DNA from: Streptomyces sp. NBC_01255
Lineage (GTDB): Bacteria > Actinomycetota > Actinomycetes > Streptomycetales > Streptomycetaceae
Length of the DNA: 64,000 nt
Direction of reading: 5' to 3'
Assembly: GCF_036226445.1 (NCBI RefSeq)
Contig: NZ_CP108474.1
Span: forward strand, 6,634,001-6,698,000
The notes beneath the pieces were generated by a model. That model searched no databases. It saw nothing but the letters and a program-made list of their open reading frames with translations, and was not told the origin of the DNA. The position numbers were made by a program, and so were the translations under genes. Shown one piece after another: positions 18,306 to 27,991 of the stretch (position 1 is the stretch's first letter; each line of letters opens with the position of its first letter).

Positions 18306-19360
18306 TTGGCCGCCGCCTTCTTGGCCGGGGCCTTCTTCGCGGCGGGCTTCGCGGAAGCTGGGGCCGCCGACTCCACGACCACGACCGCCTCGGCGACGGG
18401 CTCGTCGACCTGCTCGGGAGCGACGGTCGCCGCCTCCTCGTCGAGCCGTTCGAGACCGAACTTGAGCGCCGTCGCGTAGGTGTCGTCCGGGTCGAGCCGG
18501 CGCAGCTCCTCCGCGATCAGCTCGGCCGTGTCCCGGCGCTTGAGCGCCACGCCACGGTCCGGCTGACCCTGGATGGAGAGCGTCGCGAGCGAGCCGTCCG
18601 GCCGGTCGAGCACGATCGGGCCGGAGCTGGTCTCCATCCGTACGGAGGTGAGACCGGGCCCCGCCGACTTGGAGCGCCGCACCGGCACCTTCAGCCGCTC
18701 GGCCAGCCACATCGCGAGCAGCTCGACGCTGGGATTGAACTCCTCGCCCTCGACCTCGGCCGAGGTGACCTCGCACACGACCTGGTCGAGCGCGGCGGCG
18801 AGCATCGAGCGCCACGGGGTGATCCGGGTCCACGAGAGGTCCGTGTCGCCCGGGGTGTACGTGTCCGCCCGCGCCGTCAGCTCCTGGATGGGCTGCTCGG
18901 CGGCGTACGTGTCGGTCACCCGGCGCTGGGCGAGCGCGCCCAGCGGGTCGTTCGCCGGGTCGGTCGGCGCGTTCACCGGCCACCAGACGACGACGGGGGC
19001 GTCCGGGAGGAGCAGCGGAAGCACCACCGACTGGGCGTGGTCGACGACCTCGCCGTACAGCCGGAGGACAACCGTTTCGCCGGTACTGGCGTCGGCGCCG
19101 AGGCGGACCTCGGCGTCGAGTCGTGCCTTGGCGCGGTCCCGCGGCGAGCGCGAGACCCGCTTGATGACGACGAGGGTCCGCGAGGGGTGCTCGCGGGACG
19201 CCTCGTTTGCCGCCTTCAGCGCGTCGTAGGCGTTCTCCTCGTCGGTGACGATGACGAGGGTGAGCACCATGCCGACGGCCGGCGTGCCGATCGCCCGCCG
19301 CCCGAGCACCAGCGCCTTGTTGATCTTGGATGACGTGGTGTCCGTCAGGTCGGTCTTCAT
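18302..19360 (-). CDS. opcA: Glucose-6-phosphate dehydrogenase assembly protein OpcA
   Basis: With the ATG that overlaps the zwf stop (ATGA) the protein has 352 residues. It matches OpcA, an actinobacterial and cyanobacterial protein that associates with Zwf and modulates its assembly and activity. ALVLGRRAIGTPAVGMVLTL begins the family domain, and VVVWWPVNAPTD lies in the middle. The last 30 residues or so are an Ala/Lys/Pro-rich tail (KKAPAKKAAAK), probably disordered. Immediate coupling with zwf supports the partner role. Confidence 0.96.
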   Translation of the reverse strand: MKTDLTDTTSSKINKALVLGRRAIGTPAVGMVLTLVIVTDEENAYDALKAANEASREHPSRTLVVIKRVSRSPRDRAKARLDAEVRLGADASTGETVVLRLYGEVVDHAQSVVLPLLLPDAPVVVWWPVNAPTDPANDPLGALAQRRVTDTYAAEQPIQELTARADTYTPGDTDLSWTRITPWRSMLAAALDQVVCEVTSAEVEGEEFNPSVELLAMWLAERLKVPVRRSKSAGPGLTSVRMETSSGPIVLDRPDGSLATLSIQGQPDRGVALKRRDTAELIAEELRRLDPDDTYATALKFGLERLDEEAATVAPEQVDEPVAEAVVVVESAAPASAKPAAKKAPAKKAAAK

Positions 19361-20889
19361 GGCCGGCGCCAGCTCCGTCCGTCTCGTGCGAGCATCTCGT
19401 CCGCCTCGACCGGACCCCAGGTCCCGGACTGGTACTGCGCGGGCTTGCCGTGCTTGTCCCAGAACTGCTCGATCGGGTCGAGGATCTTCCAGGACAGCTC
19501 GACCTCCTCGACCCGCGGGAAGAGGTTCGAGTCGCCGAGCAGGACGTCGAGGATGAGCCGCTCGTACGCCTCGGGGCTGGACTCCGTGAAGGACTCGCCG
19601 TACGCGAAGTCCATCGACACGTCCCGGATCTCCATCTGGGTGCCGGGCACCTTGGAGCCGAACCGCACCGTCACGCCCTCGTCCGGCTGGACCCGGATCA
19701 CGATGGCGTTGCGGCCGAGTTCCTCGGTCGCGGTGTGGTCGAAGGGGGAGTGCGGGGCGCGCTGGAAGACGACCGCGATCTCCGTGACGCGGCGGCCGAG
19801 GCGCTTGCCCGTACGGAGGTAGAAGGGGACACCCGCCCAGCGGCGGTTGTCGATCTCCAGCTTCACGGCCGCGTAGGTGTCGGTCTTCGACTGGGGGTCG
19901 ATGCCGTCTTCCTGGAGGTAGCCGACGGCCTTCTCGCCGCCCTGCCACCCGGCCGCGTACTGGCCGCGGACCGTGGTCTCGCCCAGGTCCTTGGGGAGCT
20001 TCACCGCGCCGAGGACCTTGGTCTTCTCGGCGGCGAGCGCGTCGGCGTCGAAGGAGGCGGGCTCCTCCATCGCGGTCAGCGCGAGCAGCTGGAGCAGGTG
20101 GTTCTGGATGACGTCACGGGCGGCGCCGATGCCGTCGTAGTACCCGGCCCGGCCGCCGATGCCGATGTCCTCGGCCATCGTGATCTGGACGTGGTCGACG
20201 TACGACCTGTTCCAGATCGGCTCGAAGAGGGTGTTGGCGAAGCGGAGCGCCAGGATGTTCTGGACGGTCTCCTTGCCGAGGTAGTGGTCGATCCGGAAGA
20301 CCGCGTCGGGCGGGAAGACCTCGTGGACGACCTCGTTGAGCTCCTTGGCGGAGACCAGGTCGTGCCCGAAGGGCTTCTCGATGACCGCGCGGCGCCAGGA
20401 GCCGTCCTTCTGGTCGGCGAGGCCGTGCTTCTTCAGCTGCTGGACGACCAGCGGGAAGAACTTCGGCGGCACGGAGAGGTAGAAGGCGAAGTTGCCGCCG
20501 GTGCCCTGCGCCTTGTCCAGCTCCTCGACGGTGGACTTCAGCTTCTCGAAGGCCTCGTCGTCGTCGAAGTCACCCTGGACGAACCGCATGCCCTGGATCA
20601 GCTGCTGCCACACCTCCTCGCGGAACGGGGTGCGCGCGTGCTGCTTGACGGCCTCGTAGACCTCCTGCGCGAAGTCCTCGTCCTGCCACTCACGGCGGGC
20701 GAAGCCGACGAGCGAGAAGCCCGGCGGCAGCAGGCCGCGGTTGGCCAGGTCGTAGACGGCGGGCATCAGCTTCTTACGGGACAAATCGCCCGTGACGCCG
20801 AAGATCACCAGGCCCGACGGCCCCGCGATACGCGGGAGCCGTCGGTCGGCGGCGTCACGGAGCGGGTTGGCTCCGTCGACTGCGCTCAA
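19357..20889 (-). CDS. zwf: Glucose-6-phosphate 1-dehydrogenase
   Basis: The 510-residue protein catalyses the NADP-dependent first step of the oxidative pentose-phosphate pathway. The dinucleotide loop GVTGDLSRKK is at residues 31-40, EKPFG at 171-175, and the active-site signature RIDHYLGKE at 199-207. The best start is TTG at 20889, 5 nt after the tal stop, with GGAG about 11 nt upstream; the encoded SAVDGANPLRD fits Streptomyces homologues. opcA overlaps the 3' end. Confidence 0.97.
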   Translation of the reverse strand: MSAVDGANPLRDAADRRLPRIAGPSGLVIFGVTGDLSRKKLMPAVYDLANRGLLPPGFSLVGFARREWQDEDFAQEVYEAVKQHARTPFREEVWQQLIQGMRFVQGDFDDDEAFEKLKSTVEELDKAQGTGGNFAFYLSVPPKFFPLVVQQLKKHGLADQKDGSWRRAVIEKPFGHDLVSAKELNEVVHEVFPPDAVFRIDHYLGKETVQNILALRFANTLFEPIWNRSYVDHVQITMAEDIGIGGRAGYYDGIGAARDVIQNHLLQLLALTAMEEPASFDADALAAEKTKVLGAVKLPKDLGETTVRGQYAAGWQGGEKAVGYLQEDGIDPQSKTDTYAAVKLEIDNRRWAGVPFYLRTGKRLGRRVTEIAVVFQRAPHSPFDHTATEELGRNAIVIRVQPDEGVTVRFGSKVPGTQMEIRDVSMDFAYGESFTESSPEAYERLILDVLLGDSNLFPRVEEVELSWKILDPIEQFWDKHGKPAQYQSGTWGPVEADEMLARDGRSWRRP

Positions 20890-20894
20890 AGTGC

Positions 20895-22013
20895 TTACGC
20901 CTCCGCAGGTACGCGGCGCGAGAGCTCCGCCTCGGTGGACTTGAGCAGGTCGTTCCAGGACGCCTCGAACTTCTCGACGCCCTCGTCCTCCAGAAGCTGC
21001 ACGACCTCGTCGTAGCTGATGCCCAGCTTCTCGATGGCCGCCAGCTCCGCGCGGGACTGGTCGTACGTGCCGCGCACGGTGTCACCGGAGACCTCGCCGT
21101 GGTCGGCGGTGGCCTCCAGGGTGGCTTCCGGCATGGTGTTGACCGTGCCCGGGGCGACCAGGTCCACGACGTACAGCGTGTCCTTGTACGCCGGGTCCTT
21201 GACACCAGTCGAGGCCCACAGCGGACGCTGCTTGTTGGCCTGCGCCTTGTCGAGGGCCGCCCAGCGGTCGGAGGAGAAGACCTCCTCGTACGCCTCGTAG
21301 GCCAGGCGGGCGTTGGCCAGCGCGGCCTTGCCCTTGAGCGCCTTGGCCTCGTCGGTGCCGATGCCGTCCAGGCGCTTGTCGATCTCCGAGTCCACACGGG
21401 ACACGAAGAAGGACGCCACCGAGTGGATCTTCGACAGGTCGAGGCCGCGCTCGCGGGCCTTCTCCAGACCCGCCAGGTAGGCGTCCATGACCGCGCGGTA
21501 GCGCTCCAGCGAGAAGATCAGCGTCACGTTGACGCTGATGCCGAGGCCGATGACCTCGGTGATCGCCGGCAGACCCGCCTTGGTGGCCGGAATCTTGATG
21601 AGCGTGTTGGGACGGTCCACCAGCCAGGCCAGCTGCTTGGCCTCGGCGATGGTGGCGACCGTCTCGTGGGCGAGACGGGGGTCGACCTCGATGGAGACCC
21701 GGCCGTCCTGGCCGTCGGTCGCCTCGAAGACCGGCCGCAGGATGTCGGCGGCGTCGCGGACGTCCGCCGTCGTGATCATGCGGATGGCCTCGTCGACGGT
21801 CACCTTGCGGGCGGCGAGGTCGGCGAGCTGCTGCTCGTAACCGTCACCGTGCGAGATGGCCTTCTGGAAGATCGACGGGTTCGTGGTCACACCGACCACG
21901 TGACTCTGGTCGATGAGCTCGGCCAGGTTGCCGGACGTGATCCGCTTGCGCGAGAGATCGTCCAGCCAGATCGCGACGCCTTCGTCGGAGAGGCGCTTGA
22001 GAGCGTCTGTCAT
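20895..22013 (-). CDS. tal: Transaldolase
   Basis: The 372-residue transaldolase of the longer TalB/actinobacterial type transfers dihydroxyacetone units in the non-oxidative pentose-phosphate pathway. The Schiff-base lysine is K140 in [12 protein letters not shown], and [11 protein letters not shown] (41-51) is the N-terminal signature. ATG start, with GGAG about 12 nt upstream. It lies 36 bp after tkt and 5 bp before zwf. Confidence 0.97.
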   Translation of the reverse strand: MTDALKRLSDEGVAIWLDDLSRKRITSGNLAELIDQSHVVGVTTNPSIFQKAISHGDGYEQQLADLAARKVTVDEAIRMITTADVRDAADILRPVFEATDGQDGRVSIEVDPRLAHETVATIAEAKQLAWLVDRPNTLIKIPATKAGLPAITEVIGLGISVNVTLIFSLERYRAVMDAYLAGLEKARERGLDLSKIHSVASFFVSRVDSEIDKRLDGIGTDEAKALKGKAALANARLAYEAYEEVFSSDRWAALDKAQANKQRPLWASTGVKDPAYKDTLYVVDLVAPGTVNTMPEATLEATADHGEVSGDTVRGTYDQSRAELAAIEKLGISYDEVVQLLEDEGVEKFEASWNDLLKSTEAELSRRVPAEA

Positions 22014-22049
22014 GAGAATTCCATCTCCATTAAGTCGTACGTATGCGCG

Positions 22050-24137
22050 TCAGCGCGCGGCGGCGTCGATCGATTCCCGCGCGGCGGCGACGATCGCCTC
22101 CGGCGTGAACCCGAACTCGCGGAAGAGAACCTTCGCGTCCGCCGAGGCACCGAAGTGCTCCAGCGAGACGATCCGGCCGGCGTCCCCGACGTACCGGTGC
22201 CAGGTGAGACCGATACCGGCCTCGACCGCGACCCGGGCCTTGACCGACGGCGGCAGGACGGAGTCCTTGTACGCCTGGTCCTGCTCCTCGAACCACTCGA
22301 CGGACGGCATCGAGACCACACGGGTCGGGACACCGGCGGCCTGGAGCTGCTCGCGGGCCTCGACGGCCAGGTGCACCTCGGAGCCGGTCGCGATCAGCAC
22401 GAGCCGGGCGTCGCCGCCGTCCGCGTCGAAGAGCACGTAGCCGCCCTTGGCCGCGTCCTCGTTCGCCACGTAGGTCGGCACGCCCTGGCGGGTGAGGGCG
22501 AGACCGTGCGGGGCGCCCTTGCCGAAGACCTTGGTGTGCCGCTTCATGATCTCGCGCCAGGCGATCGCCGTCTCGTTGGCGTCGGCCGGACGGACCACGT
22601 TCAGACCCGGGATCGCGCGCAGCGAGGCCAGGTGCTCCACCGGCTGGTGCGTCGGGCCGTCCTCGCCCAGACCGATCGAGTCGTGCGTCCAGACGTACGT
22701 CACCGGCAGGTGCATCAGGGCCGACAGACGCACGGCGTTGCGCATGTAGTCGGAGAACACCAGGAAGGTGCCGCCGTAGACACGGGTGTTGCCGTGCAGC
22801 GCGATGCCGTTCATCTCGGCGGCCATCGAGTGCTCGCGGATGCCGAAGTGGATCGTGCGGCCGTACGGGTCGGCCTCCGGCAGCGGGTTGCCCTCGGGCA
22901 GGAACGACGAGGTCTTGTCGATCGTCGTGTTGTTCGAGCCGGCCAGGTCGGCCGAGCCGCCCCACAGCTCCGGGATGACCGCGCCGAGCGCCTGGAGGAC
23001 CTTGCCCGAGGCCGCGCGGGTGGCGACGCCCTTGCCGGGCTCGAAGACGGGGAGCTTCTCCTCCCAGCCGGCCGGCAGCTCGTTCGCCTGGATGCGGTCG
23101 AACTGGGCGGCGCGCTCCGGGTTGGCCGTACGCCACTCCGCGAGGGACTTCTCCCACGCGGCGCGGGCCTCACGGCCCCGGTCGCCGAGCGAGCGGGTGT
23201 GCGTGATGACCTCGTCGGTGACCTCGAAGGTCTGCTCCGGGTCGAAGCCCAGGACACGCTTGGTGGCCGCGATCTCCTCGTCGCCGAGCGCCGAGCCGTG
23301 CGAGGCCTCGGTGTTCTGCGCGTTCGGCGCGGGCCAGGCGATGATCGAGCGCATCGCGATGAACGACGGACGCTCGGTCTCGGCCTCGGCGGCCCTGACC
23401 GCCGCGTACAGCGCGGCCGGGTCCAGGTCGCCGTTGGACTTCGACTCGACGCGCTGGACGTGCCAGCCGTACGCCTCGTACCGCTTCATCGTGTCCTCGG
23501 ACACGGCGGTCTCGGTGTCGCCCTCGATCGAGATGTGGTTGTCGTCCCACAGCAGGATCAGGTTGCCGAGCTTCTGGTGCCCGGCGAGCGAGGACGCCTC
23601 CGCGGAGATGCCCTCCTGCAGGCAGCCGTCACCGGCGATCGCGTAGATCCGGTGGTCGAACGGGGAGGTGCCGGGGGCCGCCTCCGGGTCGAACAGACCG
23701 CGCTCGTAGCGGGCGGCCATCGCCATGCCCACGGCGTTGGCGACACCCTGGCCCAGCGGGCCCGTCGTCGTCTCGACCGCGGCCGTGTGGCCGTACTCCG
23801 GGTGACCGGGGGTCTTCGAGCCCCAGGTACGGAAGGCCTTCAGGTCGTCCAGCTCGAGACCGAAGCCACCCAGGTACAGCTGGGTGTAGAGGGTCAGGGA
23901 CGAGTGGCCCGCGGAGAGGACGAACCGGTCGCGCCCGACCCACTCGGGATCGGCCGGGTCGTGCCGCATCACCTTCTGGAAGAGGGTGTACGCGGCGGGC
24001 GCCAGGCTCATCGCCGTACCGGGATGGCCGTTGCCGACCTTCTGTACGGCGTCCGCTGCCAGGACGCGGGCGGTGTCGACAGCCCGCTGGTCCAATTCGG
24101 TCCACTCGAGGTCTGTGGTGGTCGGCTTAGTGCTCAC
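22050..24137 (-). CDS. tkt: Transketolase
   Basis: The 695-residue thiamine diphosphate enzyme transfers two-carbon units. The N-terminal part has GNGHPGTAMSLAP (36-48), and the thiamine-binding motif begins at G169-D170-G171 in AGDGCLQEG and ends with the DDNHIS segment. The central pyrimidine domain has FGIREHSMAAEMNG, whose Glu activates the cofactor. GTG start. It is the first gene of the minus-strand pentose-phosphate operon, divergent from ctaB. Confidence 0.98.
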   Translation of the reverse strand: MSTKPTTTDLEWTELDQRAVDTARVLAADAVQKVGNGHPGTAMSLAPAAYTLFQKVMRHDPADPEWVGRDRFVLSAGHSSLTLYTQLYLGGFGLELDDLKAFRTWGSKTPGHPEYGHTAAVETTTGPLGQGVANAVGMAMAARYERGLFDPEAAPGTSPFDHRIYAIAGDGCLQEGISAEASSLAGHQKLGNLILLWDDNHISIEGDTETAVSEDTMKRYEAYGWHVQRVESKSNGDLDPAALYAAVRAAEAETERPSFIAMRSIIAWPAPNAQNTEASHGSALGDEEIAATKRVLGFDPEQTFEVTDEVITHTRSLGDRGREARAAWEKSLAEWRTANPERAAQFDRIQANELPAGWEEKLPVFEPGKGVATRAASGKVLQALGAVIPELWGGSADLAGSNNTTIDKTSSFLPEGNPLPEADPYGRTIHFGIREHSMAAEMNGIALHGNTRVYGGTFLVFSDYMRNAVRLSALMHLPVTYVWTHDSIGLGEDGPTHQPVEHLASLRAIPGLNVVRPADANETAIAWREIMKRHTKVFGKGAPHGLALTRQGVPTYVANEDAAKGGYVLFDADGGDARLVLIATGSEVHLAVEAREQLQAAGVPTRVVSMPSVEWFEEQDQAYKDSVLPPSVKARVAVEAGIGLTWHRYVGDAGRIVSLEHFGASADAKVLFREFGFTPEAIVAAARESIDAAAR

Positions 24138-24451
24138 CCTGGGTCAGGGCTCCTCTCCACATGTTCTGAAGCCGGTGACTGAGGGTGTACCGGCGGTGTC
24201 GAGCCTACCCCCGACAGAGCCCCCTCTTTTCGTGTGCAGGCCCCTCAAATGAGCGGACAGAGCAAGAGTGCCGGTGGCCGTGTGAGTTCGCCTCCCGAAC
24301 GGTGTCCACACCGTGGGACACACCCCTCCAACACGACCCCACCCCCGCGAAGATCGGCGTCTGGGCAACGTCTACAGTGGCGTGGTACGCGCAAGCTTTA
24401 CCCCGTCTTCATCCGGGGCGCTTGCTGGGAATTTCTCTGTCAGGGGTGTGC
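24138..24451. promoter_or_regulatory. Divergent tkt/ctaB intergenic region
   Basis: This 314-bp stretch without a convincing gene must hold the promoters of the pentose-phosphate operon and of ctaB. For ctaB a -10-like TACAGT (24373-24378) is visible without a good -35. Downstream, GCAAGC (24391-24396) pairs with GCTTGC (24420-24425) around an inner CCCCG/CGGGG, a leader hairpin. For tkt a TAGGCT (24207-24202 on the minus strand) is the only -10-like element. Evidence for exact promoters is weak. Confidence 0.45.
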
Positions 24452-25399
24452 GTGACGGCCGTCGAGTCCCGACCCGCAGGGGTCGTCTTGACTCCCAGCC
24501 CGGGGGGCCATCGGCCGTTCGGGGCCCGCGTCAAGGCATACGTGGCGCTGACCAAGCCGCGGATCATCGAGCTTCTGCTCATCACGACCGTTCCGGTCAT
24601 GTTCCTCGCCGAGCAGGGCGTGCCGAACCTGTGGCTGGTGCTCGCCACCTGCTTCGGCGGCTACCTGTCGGCGGGCGGCGCCAACGCGCTGAACATGTAC
24701 ATCGACCGCGACATCGACGCCCTGATGGACCGCACCTCCCAGCGCCCGCTGGTCACCGGCGTGCTCACGCCGCGTGAGGGCCTCGTCTTCGGCCTCAGCC
24801 TCGCGGTGATCTCCACGCTCTGGTTCGGGCTGCTGGTCAACTGGCTCTCCGCCGCGCTCTCGCTCGGCGCGCTCCTCTTCTACGTGGTCGTCTACACGAT
24901 GATCCTGAAGCGGCGGACCGCGCAGAACATCGTCTGGGGCGGCATCGCCGGCTGCCTGCCGGTGCTCATCGGCTGGTCGGCCGTGACGAACTCGATGTCG
25001 TGGGCCGCGATCATCCTCTTCCTCGTCATCTTCTTCTGGACGCCGCCGCACTACTGGCCGCTGTCGATGAAGGTGAAGGACGACTACGCGCGCGCCGGCG
25101 TGCCGATGCTGCCGGTCCTCGCCTCCAACAAGGTCGTGGCCAAGCAGATCGTCGCCTACAGCTGGGTGATGGTCGCGGTCTCGCTGCTGCTGACCCCGCT
25201 CGGCTACACCGGCTGGTTCTACACGGCCGTGGCGCTGCTCACCGGCGGCTGGTGGCTGTGGGAGGCGCACGGGCTCCTCAACCGTGCGAAGTCGGGCGCG
25301 ACCGGCGCGAAGCTCAAGGAGATGCGCCTCTTCCACTGGTCCATCACCTACGTCTCGCTGCTCTTCGTGGCGGTCGCGGTGGACCCCTTCCTCCGGTAA
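24452..25399 (+). CDS. ctaB: Protohaem IX farnesyltransferase (haem O synthase)
   Basis: The 315-residue polytopic UbiA-family prenyltransferase adds a farnesyl group to haem B, making haem O for cytochrome c oxidase. The first Asp-rich motif is [15 protein letters not shown], and the second region has [14 protein letters not shown]. About nine membrane segments are evident. I chose the GTG at 24452 (protein [10 protein letters not shown]...), with AGGGG 5 nt upstream; the longer open frame back to 24185 is not family-like. ctaA, the next enzyme of haem A synthesis, lies 3 kb downstream on the other strand. Confidence 0.95.
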   Translation: MTAVESRPAGVVLTPSPGGHRPFGARVKAYVALTKPRIIELLLITTVPVMFLAEQGVPNLWLVLATCFGGYLSAGGANALNMYIDRDIDALMDRTSQRPLVTGVLTPREGLVFGLSLAVISTLWFGLLVNWLSAALSLGALLFYVVVYTMILKRRTAQNIVWGGIAGCLPVLIGWSAVTNSMSWAAIILFLVIFFWTPPHYWPLSMKVKDDYARAGVPMLPVLASNKVVAKQIVAYSWVMVAVSLLLTPLGYTGWFYTAVALLTGGWWLWEAHGLLNRAKSGATGAKLKEMRLFHWSITYVSLLFVAVAVDPFLR

Positions 25400-25435
25400 G
25401 GCTCCGGCGCGACGCGCTCAGATGATGTGTCCGGT

Positions 25436-25479
25436 CGACGGCCGGGTCACGTGGGATAGACCACGTGGCCCGGCCGTCG
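25436..25479 (+). terminator. Long hairpin after ctaB
   Basis: A 19-bp stem with a single G-T wobble (25436-25454 with 25461-25479) and a 6-nt loop lies 36 bp after the ctaB stop. No strong T-run follows. It also ends 33 bp before the next start codon, so an added 5' effect on the downstream gene is possible. Confidence 0.75.
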
Positions 25480-25512
25480 CCAGTCGATCTACCCCTCGGT
25501 AGCATCTTTGAC

Positions 25513-25833
25513 ATGGCAGAAACGAAGCAGGAAGAGCGCAGGGCGGCCAGGCTCGCGAAGCAGATCCGGGCGTTCTCCGCGGAGCACGGCGGCGCCGAGG
25601 GGCAGCTCGCCCACATCGGTCAGGCGGGCACCCGGATCGTCCTCGTCGGCACGGACGGCGGCTGGGGCGACCTGGTGGCGCCCACGTACCCGATCGCGCA
25701 GCAGGCCGCCGAGAAGGCCGGGCTGACGCTCCACGACGAGTTCGACGGCGAGTTCGCCGCCAGGGTCGTCACCGGCCCGTACGAGTGGAGCCGGATGGCC
25801 GGTATCCAGATCGGCGGCCCCTCCAACAGCTGA
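25513..25833 (+). CDS. Small conserved hypothetical protein
   Basis: The soluble 106-residue protein has a charged, helical N-terminus (about 1-30, KQEERRAARLAKQIRAF) and an alpha/beta remainder with RIVLVGTDGGWGDLVAP and VTGPYEWSRMAGIQIGG. I do not recognise a named family. It looks like a protein conserved among actinomycetes near ctaB. A -10-like TAGCAT (25500-25505) sits 7 nt before the ATG, and there is no ribosome binding site, so it may be leaderless. No function can be assigned. Confidence 0.75.
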   Translation: MAETKQEERRAARLAKQIRAFSAEHGGAEGQLAHIGQAGTRIVLVGTDGGWGDLVAPTYPIAQQAAEKAGLTLHDEFDGEFAARVVTGPYEWSRMAGIQIGGPSNS

Positions 25834-25903
25834 GGCAACAACCTCGCGCGGGGCTCACCCGTTAGGACGTGTGGAGACACGTCCACACAGGGAGCCCGCC
25901 GAG

Positions 25904-27028
25904 ATGATCGACACGCCGAGCCTCGTGGACCAGTACTGCCACGGAGTGCTCCGTACGGAGCTCGGCCTGGGCACCTTCGAGACCCACCTCGGCGCGCACC
26001 TCGGTGACCGGCGCGGTGGTCGGCCCGGACTGCCCGCCGCCGGGACGACCTTCTTCGACACGCAGACCGGTTTCGCGGTACGGCGCTGGTGTCCGCCGCT
26101 CCTCGGCCTCGAACCGCACTGCCCGCCCGCCCGCTACCTCGCCCGCCGTCGCGAACTCGGCGTCGTCGAGGCGGGCCGCCGGCTCCTCCGGGCCTCCGGG
26201 ATCTCCACCTATCTGGTGGACACGGGGCTCCCCGGCGACCTGACCCGGCCCGCGGAGATCGCCGCCGCGGCCGGCGCGGAGGCCCACGAGATCGTCCGCC
26301 TCGAACCCCTCGCCGAACAGGTCGCCGACACCTCGGGGACCGTCGACGCGTTCCTGGCCAACCTCGCCGAGGCCGTCCACGGGGCCGCGGTGAACGCCGT
26401 GGCCTTCACCTCGGTGGAGGGCGTACGCCGAGGGCTCGCGACGGCGCCCGAACCACCGGGACCGGGGGAGGTACGCGGGGCGGCGGGGCGCTGGCTCGCC
26501 GGACGCCCGGCGGGCGGGCGGCTCACCGACCCCGTCCTGCTGAGGCATCTCCTGTGGATCGCCGTCACCGCCGGGCGCCCCCTCCAGCTGCACACCCGGG
26601 ACCGGGACCCGGCCGTCCTGGGCGGCTTCGCGGCCGCCACGACGGGGCTCGGCACCGACCTCGTCCTGCTGCACGCCTACCCGCACCACCGCGCGGCGGC
26701 GCACCTGACGGTCGTCCATCCGCATGTGTACGCGGACCTCGGCCCGGCCCTCGCCCACACCGGGGCCCGGGCGGCGGCCGTCCTCGCCGAGGTCCTGGAA
26801 CTGGCGCCGTTCGGCAAGCTGCTGTTCTCCAGCGGCGCCCACGGACTGCCCGAGCTCCACGTGGTCGCCGCAGGCGTCTTCCGCTCGGCGCTCACCCGGG
26901 TGCTCGGGGAGTGGGTGATGGAGGGCGCCTGGTCCCACGCGGACGCCCAGCGCGTCGCCACGATGATCGCGGCGGGGAACGCCCGCCGCGTCTACCGCCT
27001 TGGACCCGCTGTCAGTCCCCGTTGGTAG
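25904..27028 (+). CDS. Amidohydrolase-like protein with altered metal site
   Basis: The 374-residue TIM-barrel protein resembles the amidohydrolase-2/FluG-like group. H230 in LQLHTRDRD and H257 in VLLHAYPHH sit where metal-binding histidines are expected. Two expected ligands look replaced: the N-terminal HxH motif reads Y11-C-H13, and the C-terminal FxSDA-type Asp position reads FSSGAHG, with Gly at 311. Either the metal site differs from the usual or the protein is a pseudoenzyme. I used the ATG at 25904 with AGGGAG 9 nt upstream; a GTG at 25871 would add 11 residues. The next gene follows 42 bp later. Confidence 0.75.
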   Translation: MIDTPSLVDQYCHGVLRTELGLGTFETHLGAHLGDRRGGRPGLPAAGTTFFDTQTGFAVRRWCPPLLGLEPHCPPARYLARRRELGVVEAGRRLLRASGISTYLVDTGLPGDLTRPAEIAAAAGAEAHEIVRLEPLAEQVADTSGTVDAFLANLAEAVHGAAVNAVAFTSVEGVRRGLATAPEPPGPGEVRGAAGRWLAGRPAGGRLTDPVLLRHLLWIAVTAGRPLQLHTRDRDPAVLGGFAAATTGLGTDLVLLHAYPHHRAAAHLTVVHPHVYADLGPALAHTGARAAAVLAEVLELAPFGKLLFSSGAHGLPELHVVAAGVFRSALTRVLGEWVMEGAWSHADAQRVATMIAAGNARRVYRLGPAVSPRW

Positions 27029-27070
27029 CGTGCGCAGCAGATGGAAACGATCATGGGGGAGGCGGCAGCC

Positions 27071-27991
27071 ATGGGAGAGACGACCGTGCACGAGGTCGAC
27101 GGGGCCAGGATCGAGCGGGCGCTCGACGGCTTCAGGGGGCGGATCTTCGGCCGCTGGCACGACCTCCGGTACGGCAGCGGCATGTCGCTGACCGGTCTCG
27201 GGGAGACCCGCGACGAAATCCTGGACCACATCGGGGCCCGCACCCTGGAGGACCCCGAGCTCGCCGCGGACCCGTCCCGCGCGGCGCTGCTCACCGCAGC
27301 CGAGTGCGCACTCGGCGTGCTGGGCATCGGCTGCTTCCCCGACGGGGACTGGGACGTCCCGCTGCCCCTCACCGGGGAGACCCTGAGCAGCGGCGACCAG
27401 CTCTTCGACGAGGGCTGGGACCGGGGACACCGGGTGCCCACCGCGCGGACCTGGGTGGACGCCTTCGTGCTCTGCCTGATCAGCGGGCTCGTCCGGGAGC
27501 GCCGACGGGTGATCGGGCCGCTGCTCCACGAGGACTACGCGCCCGCGATCCGCTCCGGCGTGCCGTACTCGCGCTTCGACTCGGTCTCGGAGCCGGCGGA
27601 CCTCGCCGAGATGGACGCCCTGTGCGCCTACCTGACGGTGGAGCACGGCCCGGTGCCCGGCGCCGTGCCCGGCGAGGTGCCGCTGCGCCGGCCCGGTGCG
27701 GAGGAGCTGGCGGCCGCGGCGGCGCGACTCGACGCGGCCGGGGCGCTGAGCCCGGACCAGCGGCTGCTGCGCGTCCTGCTCGACGACGACCGCGAGGCCT
27801 TCGAGCGGGCCCTCGTGGAGCGGCTCGACGCGCACCGGTCGGGCGTCGGCGCCGATCCCGAGCCGAGGAGCCTGCTGCCGGTGGGGACCGTCGCCCTGGC
27901 CGCCCTCGCCCACCTGGCGCACGGCTGGGAGCCGGCGGTCCGCTCCGGCTACCTGCCCGGGGCGCTGCTCCGCGCGCCGGTGTCCGCATAG
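27071..27991 (+). CDS. Imm49-family immunity protein
   Basis: With the ATG at 27071, which has GGGGGAGG 9 nt upstream, the protein has 306 residues; an ATG at 27041 lacks such a site. The mainly helical sequence with WVDAFVLCLISGLVRERR and repeated acidic helices resembles the Imm49 family from polymorphic-toxin loci. Such proteins neutralise a cognate secreted toxin. No toxin gene is present in the window, so this is an orphan or a housekeeping relative. Family assignment is from memory of the motif pattern and is moderately sure. Confidence 0.65.
   Translation: MGETTVHEVDGARIERALDGFRGRIFGRWHDLRYGSGMSLTGLGETRDEILDHIGARTLEDPELAADPSRAALLTAAECALGVLGIGCFPDGDWDVPLPLTGETLSSGDQLFDEGWDRGHRVPTARTWVDAFVLCLISGLVRERRRVIGPLLHEDYAPAIRSGVPYSRFDSVSEPADLAEMDALCAYLTVEHGPVPGAVPGEVPLRRPGAEELAAAAARLDAAGALSPDQRLLRVLLDDDREAFERALVERLDAHRSGVGADPEPRSLLPVGTVALAALAHLAHGWEPAVRSGYLPGALLRAPVSA

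Noticed and set aside
21099..24182. Open frame of 1027 codons antisense to tal and tkt
   Set aside because: Shadow frame; both tal and tkt have complete catalytic motifs on the minus strand.
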